Assembly (NCBI GenBank): GCA_017849315.1
Contig: JAFIHQ010000137.1
Coordinates: forward strand, 1 to 7,411
Origin: Treponema sp.
Lineage (GTDB): Bacteria > Spirochaetota > Spirochaetia > Treponematales > Rectinemataceae
DNA length: 7,411 bases
Direction of reading: 5' to 3'
Shown here: piece by piece, positions 1 through 5,513 of the stretch
How positions within the stretch are numbered: position 1 is the stretch's first letter
Layout: each line of letters opens with the position of its first letter
The notes under the pieces: model-generated
Databases searched by the model: none
The model's input: the letters and a program-made list of their open reading frames with translations, nothing else
Told to the model about the DNA's origin: nothing
Program-made: the position numbers and the translations under genes

Positions 1-1
1 A

Positions 2-22
2 ATAGGCTGCTTTTCAGCCTAT
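2..22 (-). terminator. Hairpin, possible terminator of the ROK gene
   Basis: ATAGGCTG (2-9) and CAGCCTAT (15-22) form a perfect 8-bp stem with a 5-nt loop, 52 nt beyond the ROK stop codon. Read on the minus strand, the tail would begin at position 1 and run out of the window, so the U-tract that would prove a Rho-independent terminator cannot be seen. On the plus strand the hairpin is followed by CCCAACAA, which is not U-rich, so the minus orientation is preferred. It could equally serve an unseen gene to the left. Confidence 0.4.
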
Positions 23-74
23 CCCAACAATGCTATGCCAACTGTCTTAGTGCAGTCGGCAAGATGCGCAAACT

Positions 75-1193
75 CTAAAACTCCAACCCCGGCAACTGAC
101 GCTCGGACAAAAGCCGTTCAAACACCATACCAGCGGCCCCATAGGCCACCGCCTTGTCCTGAAAACTCGAATATCGAATTTCTACCTCTTTGGGCGAAGA
201 ATACATCCAATTCTCATCAATACGCTTTTTAAGGAGCGCCGGCAGGTCGAGCGCAAGCGCCTCGATATCGCCGCCTATGAAAACTTGAGAAAAGTCCATT
301 GTGTTGACCAGCATTGCCATGTTTCTGGAAAGCTCGTCCGCGGCCTTTTCCAGTACCGAGCGATCCTCGCTTATACGCACAAGCTCCTCTTTCGGCAAAG
401 AAAACTGAACATCGCTCTTGCCATTGCAGAAAGCGCTCCGGAACTCGCCGGCGACCCCGTGGGCGCCTGTATGCACTTTTCCCCCAAGCACAATGCCGAA
501 CCCGACCCCCATGCCGCCATAGTTCGCCAGGGACACTCGGTCTTGCCTGTACTCGACAAGTGCGAAAAGAAAATCCTTGAGTTCTTCTTTCTTATTGAAA
601 GCCAGTTCGCCCCATGCACAGCAATTGGCATCGTTTTCTATAAAAACAGGAACCTTTGTTCTTCCTGCCATCGCTTTTAAAAAATCGAAAGGCCTGTCGA
701 TCCCAAGGGGCACTGAATAACGAATGCGCCCACGTTTGGAGTCCACCAGGCCAGCGGTTCCAACTCCCACGCCGAGCAAAATCGACTTCTGGCAGTATTT
801 CTTTTCCATATCGTCAATAATGGTGACAACGATGTCGGCAAAATTCTCGTTGCTAGTATCTATTGCGCCGCGCTTGGTTCCTATTATTTTCCCTGCCATG
901 TCGACAACGACCGCCTCGTAAAAGCCGAGCTGAATCTCTATGCCTACAAATCGGCCATAGTCGTGGTTTACCGCCAGCTCTATAGGTTTGCGTCCACCTT
1001 TCTTAGAGGCTTCCTTCTCCTCGGTCTCGTTGATCAGGCCACGAGCCAAGAGCGCGGCAACTTGGTTTGTAACGGTCGACTTGTCAAGATCAAGCATCTT
1101 CGCAAGATCGATGCGACTTACGCCAGGATTCCGCCATACAGCGCGAAAAATGCGGGCTGCAGTACGTGTGCGTTTATCAGCGGGTCTTGTCAT
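75..1193 (-). CDS. ROK-family transcriptional regulator (XylR/NagC-like), degenerate sugar-kinase domain
   Basis: A 372-residue DNA-binding protein, probably a repressor that senses a sugar. Residues about 11-55 form a winged helix-turn-helix (SRIDLAKMLDLDKSTVTNQV), followed by the GGRKP hinge at 66-70 typical of ROK repressors. Residues about 80-360 are the ROK actin-like fold: ENDAN at 186-190 carries the Asp that is catalytic in ROK kinases, and GGMGVGFGIVLGG plus GAHGVAGEF (226-251) match the family signature. Two things are missing: the N-terminal phosphate-binding glycine motif (here VGIEIQLGF) and the His and Cys cluster CxCGxxGCxE that binds zinc after AGE; instead AGEFRSAFCNGK is seen. 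It is therefore unlikely to be a kinase. The ATG at 1191-1193 is preceded by a GAGGGAG-type ribosome site. It is divergent from the beta-mannosidase and shares a 184-bp region with an operator-like palindrome, so it probably controls that gene and itself. The inducer is not readable from sequence. Confidence 0.92.
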   Translation of the reverse strand: MTRPADKRTRTAARIFRAVWRNPGVSRIDLAKMLDLDKSTVTNQVAALLARGLINETEEKEASKKGGRKPIELAVNHDYGRFVGIEIQLGFYEAVVVDMAGKIIGTKRGAIDTSNENFADIVVTIIDDMEKKYCQKSILLGVGVGTAGLVDSKRGRIRYSVPLGIDRPFDFLKAMAGRTKVPVFIENDANCCAWGELAFNKKEELKDFLFALVEYRQDRVSLANYGGMGVGFGIVLGGKVHTGAHGVAGEFRSAFCNGKSDVQFSLPKEELVRISEDRSVLEKAADELSRNMAMLVNTMDFSQVFIGGDIEALALDLPALLKKRIDENWMYSSPKEVEIRYSSFQDKAVAYGAAGMVFERLLSERQLPGLEF

Positions 1194-1222
1194 TTTATCT
1201 CCCTCGCTCCCTGTCGCCCTGT

Positions 1223-1257
1223 CTGAACTCGACCTAAACTCGACTCCTAAACTGAGC
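1223..1257. repeat. Three 11-bp tandem repeats in the ROK leader
   Basis: CTGAACTCGAC (1223-1233) is followed directly by CTAAACTCGAC (1234-1244), one mismatch apart, and after 2 nt by the more divergent CTAAACTGAGC (1247-1257). The repeats lie between the palindromic operator and the ribosome site of the ROK gene. Their spacing of 11 and 13 bp is close to one helical turn, so protein binding is possible, but a simple slippage product is as likely. Confidence 0.55.
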
Positions 1258-1271
1258 CTTTCGGAACTTTT

Positions 1272-1305
1272 TTAATTGGTTTATAGAATCAACCAATTAA
1301 CCAAT
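1272..1305. promoter_or_regulatory. Putative ROK operator between the divergent regulator and mannosidase genes
   Basis: TTAATTGGTT (1272-1281) and AACCAATTAA (1291-1300) are perfect 10-bp inverted repeats around a 9-bp spacer. A further half-site AACCAAT lies at 1299-1305, a direct repeat of 1291-1297 at 8-bp offset. The layout (two TTA...GTT arms, about 29 bp in all) resembles the known XylR and other ROK operators, and it sits midway in the divergent promoter region, 79 bp from the ROK start and 78 bp from the mannosidase start. The spacer holds -10-like sequences on both strands (TAGAAT at 1284-1289 on plus; TATAAA, complement of 1280-1285, on minus), so bound protein could block both promoters. 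I see no convincing -35 hexamers, so exact promoters are not called. Confidence 0.75.
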
Positions 1306-1377
1306 ACCATGACTATACAAGGCTGTCAAGAAAAATCTATGCTTGAGAGAACTTAGGCCTGAAAATGGAGGATTGCC

Positions 1378-4212
1378 ATGGAATCCCTATCGCTTGCCGG
1401 ATCTTGGTTGCTCAAAGCAAAGACGATCCAGGAATCGCCCTTTACCGATACAGACGGCCACTTGGACAGTGCCAGCCTGGAGCGTCTCGCTAAAGGCATC
1501 CCTGCAGCAATTCCCGGGGATATCGTCTCCGCCCTCTTTGCCGCCGGGCTGATTCCCGATCCCTACGAAGGCACCAACGAGCTCAAAATCCAGTGGGTGG
1601 GCAAGGCAGACTGGGTCTTGGAACGGGAATTCACCCTCACAGCGCCGCTTTTTAACTGCAAACGCCTGTTTCTTTCCATCGATGTGTTGGACACAGTCGC
1701 AGATGTCTACGTAAACGGCAGACTCGCCGGTACGGGCGACGATATGTTCATTCCACGCCGATGGGATGTTCAGGATTTCGTTCGCCAGGGCAAAAACAAA
1801 ATCGAGATCGTTATTTTCTCACCAGTAAAGCTTGCTGCAAAACGTGCAGGCAACTTGACCTACCCGATCCCAGAATCCGTCTATCCAGTCTCGTCCCCAC
1901 ACCGCAACCTTGTGCGGAAAGCCCAGTGCATGTCCGGTTGGGACTGGGGTCCATGCATTATGACAGGGGGCATTTACGACAACATCGCCATCATCGGTAC
2001 CGATGGGCCGCGAATCGAGTCGGTGCAGACAAGGCTCAAGGCTTTGCAACCTGACACGGATACCGATTTTGATGACTGGGAGTCGGCAAAAAGGACCGGC
2101 CAAACGCCCGATTTTGATGTCAGTGTTGCGGTTGAAGTGGATAGCAAGGAACAGGAAGACGCTATTCTGGAAATCACACTGGCAGGTGTTACTGTCAGGA
2201 AAGAAGTACACGTCCAAGAGGGCAATTCTCTTCTTGTTGAACACTTGCGGATAAAACAACCGCGACTCTGGTGGCCTGTCGAACAGGGCGAACAGGGGTG
2301 GCCCGCTAAACAAGGCGAACAGGCGCTTTACAAACTCACCGTTCGGTTGCGGGATTTTGCCGGGCATTCTACGCCGAATGGGTCCATGGAGAGTGACGAC
2401 CAGAGCACAAGGAACGTTGATACTGGCGATACTAACCCTGGCAAGGCTGGCCCTGGCGGGGTTTTTTGCGAGGTAGAAAAAAACATTGGCTTTAGAGAGC
2501 TTCGTGTTTCGACTCAAAACGACGAAATTGGCCGGGAGATGACGTTCGTCGTCAATGGGAAGAAGGTATTTGCCAAGGGAGCCAACTGGATTCCCGCCGA
2601 CGCCCTTCCCTCCCGCTGGACCGAGACGCGGCTTCGAACGCTTTTGCGGGCCGCGGTGGCGGCACACATGAACTGTCTTCGCGTATGGGGCGGCGGACGC
2701 TACGAAAGCGATACATTCTACAATCTTTGCGACGAATATGGCATCATGGTTTGGCAGGATTGCGCCTTTTCCTGCGCGCTTTACCCTTCGGACGCCCGTT
2801 TTCTGGCAACCGTTGAAGAAGAGATTCGAGCTCAAGTAAAAAGGCTCTCAGATCATCCATCCCTGGCGCTCTGGTGTGGCAACAACGAGGCATTGGGAGC
2901 CATTACGTGGTACGAAGAATCCAGAGCGGCGCCTGAACGCTACAAAAAAGACTATGAATTGCTCACCTACGGTGTACTCGGGAAGGTCATCCAAGAGCTC
3001 GATCCCGACCGCTGTTGGTGGCCTTCGAGCCCTTCGGCAGGTCTAAAGGATTTTTCTGACAACTGGCATGCAGACAGCTCGGGCGATATGCATTTTTGGT
3101 CAGTCTGGCACGAGGCAAAACCGTTCTCGGAGTATTTGACGGTGAAACCGCGCTTCTGTTCGGAATTTGGCTTCCAATCCTATCCCTCTGCGCCGACAAT
3201 CGAACTTTTTGCCGACCCTTCGGAACGTTGTATCGGCAGCCCAACTTTGAAATTTCATGAGCGTGATCCCAAGGGCGAAATACTCATCGGCCAGACACTG
3301 GAACGGTATTTCGGAAAACAAAAAGGTTATCTTCAGACAATTTATGCGTCTCAAGTACAGCAGGCTATGGCGATAAAAACCGCTGTAGAGTTTTGGCGAT
3401 CCTGCAAACCACGCTGCATGGGCACACTTTATTGGCAGCTCAACGATGTCTGGCCAGCTATCTCCTGGTCGAGCATAGAATATTCTGGCCTTTGGAAATT
3501 GCTCCATTACGAGGCAAGAAGGTTCTACGATCCACTCTTGCCCGCTCTCTTCTTACAGGATGAAAGCATAAAACTTTTTGTGGTGAGCGACTTCGATGCC
3601 GAGTTGGATGTGACCTGCACAGTGCGATTCTGTGCCTTCGACGGAGCCACGTTGGCCGAAACAAACCTCAAGGCGCAGATTGCACCCCAAGCATCTATGC
3701 AACTGTGGTCGCTGCCTGTAAAGCAAGTGCCGGCCTCGCCACAAGACTGCTATGTAGAAGCGAGTATCCAGGCCGACATACTGGGCAAAGACCTGAACGC
3801 AAATATCGTCTTAGAGCGGACGTCTACACTCCTGCTTGCCGAGCCAAAATCCTGTCACTTCAAACCGACTCGGCTTGTATTGCAGCGGAAAGAGACAGGT
3901 GATAGAGAAGCAGGTTCTTATGGAGTACGTGCTGAGTGTGCCCCTGCCTTTTTTGTACAGGCCTGTGACCTTTCGGGCCAAGGCCAATTCGACGACGCCG
4001 GTTTCTATCTGCGCCCAGGGCAAACTAAGGAACTGAGGTTCCAGACCCTTGCACAGGCCTCAGGCGCAATGACAGCAAATGTCGTGCCAGATTTTGCCGC
4101 GCAAGAGCAAAGACAAGAGCAAGGAACAGAGGCGCACCAGGCAGGGACCATCGCCCTCTTCGACCTGGCGAGCCTCTACACTCCCTTACCGCCATCAAAC
4201 CCATCGGTTTGA
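1378..4212 (+). CDS. Beta-mannosidase, glycoside hydrolase family 2
   Basis: A 944-residue exo-enzyme that removes terminal beta-linked mannose from oligosaccharides with retention of configuration. No signal peptide is visible, so it should act in the cytoplasm on imported sugars. Domains by family analogy: sugar-binding jelly roll about 1-205, Ig-like domain about 210-380, (beta/alpha)8 barrel about 385-715, C-terminal beta domains about 720-944. Diagnostic motifs are GANWIPAD (401-408), RVWGGGRYESD (435-445), DCAFSCALYP (461-470), WCGNNE with acid/base Glu504, and SEFGFQSYP with nucleophile Glu596; YWQLNDVWPAISW (685-697) is also characteristic. The CALYP region separates beta-mannosidases from beta-galactosidases. 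It is longer than the usual 820-880 residues, because of inserts near 230-245, 308-316 and 330-362 and a Gln-rich stretch near 909-916. GGAGG (1367-1371) lies 6 nt before the ATG. It is divergent from the ROK gene, its probable regulator. Whether the natural substrate is plant mannan or N-glycan core is unknown. Confidence 0.95.
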   Translation: MESLSLAGSWLLKAKTIQESPFTDTDGHLDSASLERLAKGIPAAIPGDIVSALFAAGLIPDPYEGTNELKIQWVGKADWVLEREFTLTAPLFNCKRLFLSIDVLDTVADVYVNGRLAGTGDDMFIPRRWDVQDFVRQGKNKIEIVIFSPVKLAAKRAGNLTYPIPESVYPVSSPHRNLVRKAQCMSGWDWGPCIMTGGIYDNIAIIGTDGPRIESVQTRLKALQPDTDTDFDDWESAKRTGQTPDFDVSVAVEVDSKEQEDAILEITLAGVTVRKEVHVQEGNSLLVEHLRIKQPRLWWPVEQGEQGWPAKQGEQALYKLTVRLRDFAGHSTPNGSMESDDQSTRNVDTGDTNPGKAGPGGVFCEVEKNIGFRELRVSTQNDEIGREMTFVVNGKKVFAKGANWIPADALPSRWTETRLRTLLRAAVAAHMNCLRVWGGGRYESDTFYNLCDEYGIMVWQDCAFSCALYPSDARFLATVEEEIRAQVKRLSDHPSLALWCGNNEALGAITWYEESRAAPERYKKDYELLTYGVLGKVIQELDPDRCWWPSSPSAGLKDFSDNWHADSSGDMHFWSVWHEAKPFSEYLTVKPRFCSEFGFQSYPSAPTIELFADPSERCIGSPTLKFHERDPKGEILIGQTLERYFGKQKGYLQTIYASQVQQAMAIKTAVEFWRSCKPRCMGTLYWQLNDVWPAISWSSIEYSGLWKLLHYEARRFYDPLLPALFLQDESIKLFVVSDFDAELDVTCTVRFCAFDGATLAETNLKAQIAPQASMQLWSLPVKQVPASPQDCYVEASIQADILGKDLNANIVLERTSTLLLAEPKSCHFKPTRLVLQRKETGDREAGSYGVRAECAPAFFVQACDLSGQGQFDDAGFYLRPGQTKELRFQTLAQASGAMTANVVPDFAAQEQRQEQGTEAHQAGTIALFDLASLYTPLPPSNPSV
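2063..2119 (+). repeat. 12-bp direct repeat bracketing a 45-bp in-frame insert in the mannosidase gene
   Basis: CCGATTTTGATG occurs exactly at 2063-2074 and 2108-2119. The offset is 45 bp, 15 codons, so both copies encode DFD (residues 230-232 and 245-247). The acidic, polar segment between them (DWESAKRTGQTP) lies at the start of the Ig-like domain. Removing one repeat unit would leave the frame intact. Confidence 0.85.
2272..2325 (+). repeat. Tandem duplication of 27 bp (9 residues) in the mannosidase gene
   Basis: The 27 bp at 2272-2298 and 2299-2325 match at 21 of 27 positions and encode WPVEQGEQG (299-307) and WPAKQGEQA (308-316). Family members usually have a single WWP...G.Q.LY strand here, so one 9-residue unit looks added. 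The sequence divergence suggests that the duplication is not recent. Confidence 0.85.
4102..4125 (+). repeat. Tandem 12-bp repeat encoding QEQR-QEQG in the mannosidase C-terminus
   Basis: CAAGAGCAAAGA (4102-4113) and CAAGAGCAAGGA (4114-4125) differ at one base and are in frame, encoding residues 909-916. They form a Gln/Glu-rich loop near the C-terminal end, probably exposed. A slippage origin is likely. Confidence 0.8.
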
Positions 4213-4230
4213 ACGGCCCAGGCTCGCCAG
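4165..4230. repeat. Nested inverted repeats over the convergent gene junction
   Basis: An outer perfect 11-bp inverted repeat (CTGGCGAGCCT at 4165-4175, AGGCTCGCCAG at 4220-4230) encloses a second perfect hairpin: TCAAACC (4195-4201), loop CATC, GGTTTGA (4206-4212). The inner right arm contains the mannosidase TGA stop. The structure runs from the last mannosidase codons to 8 bp before the carbamoyltransferase stop. No U-tract follows on either strand, so it is not a classic Rho-independent terminator; it may still help to end or stabilise both converging transcripts. Confidence 0.6.
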
Positions 4231-4238
4231 CAGGGGGC

Positions 4239-5240
4239 CTAGACGTTTCCTATGGTTGCGACCATGACCGCCTTGATCGTATGAAGTCGGTTTTCGGCCT
4301 GGTCAAAAACGACAGAGTGCTTGGACCGGAACACTTCGTCCGACACTTCCATCTCTTTGAGGCCATACTTTTTTTCAATGTCCTTGCCCACATCCGTTTC
4401 CGTGTCGTGGAATGATGGCAGGCAGTGAAGGAAGATAACGTCGGGGTTATTGGTTTTGCGCACAAAGTCCATGGTAATGCGGTATTTTTCCAGAAGAGCA
4501 ATACGCTCTGCAAACTTGTCCTCTTCGCCCATCGACACCCAGACGTCGGTATAGAGCGCGTCGGCCCCGGCCAAAGCCGCATCGGCACGGTCTATTGTAA
4601 AGAATTCGATCGAGCCGCCGGTTTTTGCAGCCACTTCGCGCATTTCTTCAGTGAGCTTTTCCTGAGGCCACAACTCTTTTGGTGCAAGCGCGACGAACTT
4701 CATGCCCATCTTTGCGCAACCGATCATGAGCGCATTGCCCATATTGTTTCTGGCGTCTCCGCAGTAGACAAGCTTGACCTTGGAGAGCGGCTTGGCAACG
4801 TGCTCCTCAATGGTGAGCAGATCCGCAAGAATCTGCGTGGGGTGATCCTCGTCTGTTAAGCCATTCCACACTGGAACGCCTGAGTATTTTGCAAGATCTT
4901 CAACCAGTTTCTGGGAATAACCTCGGTACTGAATGCCATCGTACATACGGCCAAGGACTCGCGCCGTGTCCTCTACCGACTCCTTCTTGCCCATCTGGGA
5001 ATTGGTAAGGTAAGTGGCATTGCCGCCTTCGTCCCAGCATGCGGTCTCGAATGCGCAGCGAGTGCGTGTCGAAGTCTTGTCGAACAAGAGCACGATATTC
5101 TTGCGGTACAGAGCGTCGCCCTTGACACCTGCGCGTTTCTTGGCTTTAAGATCTTTTGAGAGGTCGAGCAGATATCGGATTTCCTCTGGGGTAAAATCCT
5201 TGAGGGTCAAAAAACTTCGTCCTTTAAGGTTGACGGGCAT
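4239..5240 (-). CDS. argF: Ornithine carbamoyltransferase
   Basis: A 333-residue cytoplasmic enzyme that interconverts ornithine plus carbamoyl phosphate and citrulline plus phosphate, a step of arginine synthesis or, run backwards, of the arginine deiminase route. It normally forms trimers or larger assemblies. Seen in sequence: the carbamoyl-phosphate loop STRTR (57-61) inside DKTSTRTRCAFE, HPTQ (133-136), the ornithine-side DVWVSMGEE (232-240) and the catalytic-cysteine loop HCLPSFHD (272-279). Length equals the E. coli and ArcB enzymes (334-336). The HCLP-x-FHD form occurs in E. coli ArgF/ArgI and in catabolic ArcB, so direction cannot be decided; no arcA, arcC or other arg gene is in view. 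The chosen ATG has AGAGGAGG 5 nt upstream; an in-frame TTG at 5319-5321 would lie upstream of the predicted transcription start and is rejected. It converges with the mannosidase gene and diverges from the aminotransferase gene. Confidence 0.96.
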   Translation of the reverse strand: MPVNLKGRSFLTLKDFTPEEIRYLLDLSKDLKAKKRAGVKGDALYRKNIVLLFDKTSTRTRCAFETACWDEGGNATYLTNSQMGKKESVEDTARVLGRMYDGIQYRGYSQKLVEDLAKYSGVPVWNGLTDEDHPTQILADLLTIEEHVAKPLSKVKLVYCGDARNNMGNALMIGCAKMGMKFVALAPKELWPQEKLTEEMREVAAKTGGSIEFFTIDRADAALAGADALYTDVWVSMGEEDKFAERIALLEKYRITMDFVRKTNNPDVIFLHCLPSFHDTETDVGKDIEKKYGLKEMEVSDEVFRSKHSVVFDQAENRLHTIKAVMVATIGNV

Positions 5241-5245
5241 AGAAG

Positions 5246-5253
5246 CCTCCTCT
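5246..5253 (-). promoter_or_regulatory. Ribosome binding site fixing the carbamoyltransferase start
   Basis: AGAGGAGG on the minus strand lies 5 nt before the ATG at 5238-5240, a strong match to the anti-Shine-Dalgarno sequence. It supports the 333-residue protein that begins MPVNLKGRSF instead of a version 27 residues longer. Confidence 0.85.
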
Positions 5254-5309
5254 GACTGGGATGCTTGCCTCCCTAAACACGTAGGTTGGCAACGAATAGG
5301 GTTTTTCTT

Positions 5310-5338
5310 TGTATATACCAAGCCAGAACGAAGGTCAA
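5310..5338 (-). promoter_or_regulatory. Sigma70-type promoter of the carbamoyltransferase gene
   Basis: On the minus strand, TTGACC (complement of 5333-5338) and TATACA (complement of 5310-5315) are separated by exactly 17 bp. Transcription would start near 5303 and give a leader of about 63 nt before the ATG at 5240. Both hexamers match consensus at five of six positions. Confidence 0.75.
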
Positions 5339-5361
5339 GCCGAAAAATCGAACCAAAAATT

Positions 5362-5394
5362 ATAATTATTTATTTTAGTATGAATAATTATTTT
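5362..5394. promoter_or_regulatory. AT-rich block with two ARG-box-like elements
   Basis: ATAATTATT occurs at 5362-5370 and 5384-5392, offset 22 bp. The second sits in TGAATAATTATTTT (5381-5394), which fits 12 of 14 positions of the E. coli ARG-box core TGAATWWWWATTCA; the first is a weaker match. Paired ARG boxes in E. coli are about two helical turns apart. The block is upstream of the carbamoyltransferase -35, so it is not placed as a simple repressor site. High AT content makes chance matches likely; it might also act as an UP-type element. Confidence 0.35.
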
Positions 5395-5429
5395 ATTGCG
5401 ACAGAACCACTCTTATGTGCAGAAAAAAC

Positions 5430-5458
5430 TCGACTCAGTGGCAGCACCAGCGTATAAT
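5430..5458 (+). promoter_or_regulatory. Sigma70-type promoter of the aminotransferase gene
   Basis: A perfect -10 box TATAAT (5453-5458) lies 17 bp after TCGACT (5430-5435), which matches TTGACA at four of six positions. Transcription would start near 5465, about 49 nt before the ATG at 5514. Confidence 0.65.
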
Positions 5459-5470
5459 ACGGAATAATTG

Positions 5471-5494
5471 TCTATAATTCTACAGCTTTATAGA
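5471..5494 (+). promoter_or_regulatory. Second TATAAT box inside an inverted repeat, aminotransferase leader
   Basis: A second perfect TATAAT (5473-5478) lies 20 bp after the first, without a recognisable -35 at the right distance. It overlaps a 7-bp inverted repeat, TCTATAA (5471-5477) and TTATAGA (5488-5494), with a 10-nt spacer. The dyad could be an operator or a weak leader hairpin; its role is unknown. Confidence 0.4.
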
Positions 5495-5513
5495 ACCTGA
5501 CGAAGGAGTCCTC

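Noticed and set aside
35..232. A 65-codon plus-strand frame at the left edge
   Set aside because: It overlaps the ROK C-terminus on the other strand and has no good ribosome site or protein-like features.
1314..1319. TATACA as the -10 box of the mannosidase promoter
   Set aside because: The sequence 16-18 bp upstream (around 1290-1297) has no -35 likeness, so I left it uncalled.
1819..2835. A 338-codon open frame on the minus strand inside the mannosidase gene
   Set aside because: It is fully antisense to clear GH2 coding sequence, its translation shows no recognisable domain, and long antisense frames are expected from the codon bias of the sense gene.
4215..4239. GGCCC/GGGCC short stem after the mannosidase stop as a terminator
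   Set aside because: It has only 5 bp with a long loop, no U-tract, and competes with the better 11-bp inverted repeat.
5241..5321. Upstream extension of the carbamoyltransferase to an in-frame TTG
   Set aside because: The added 27 residues match nothing in the family, the TTG lies upstream of the predicted -10 and start site, and the internal ATG has a strong ribosome site.
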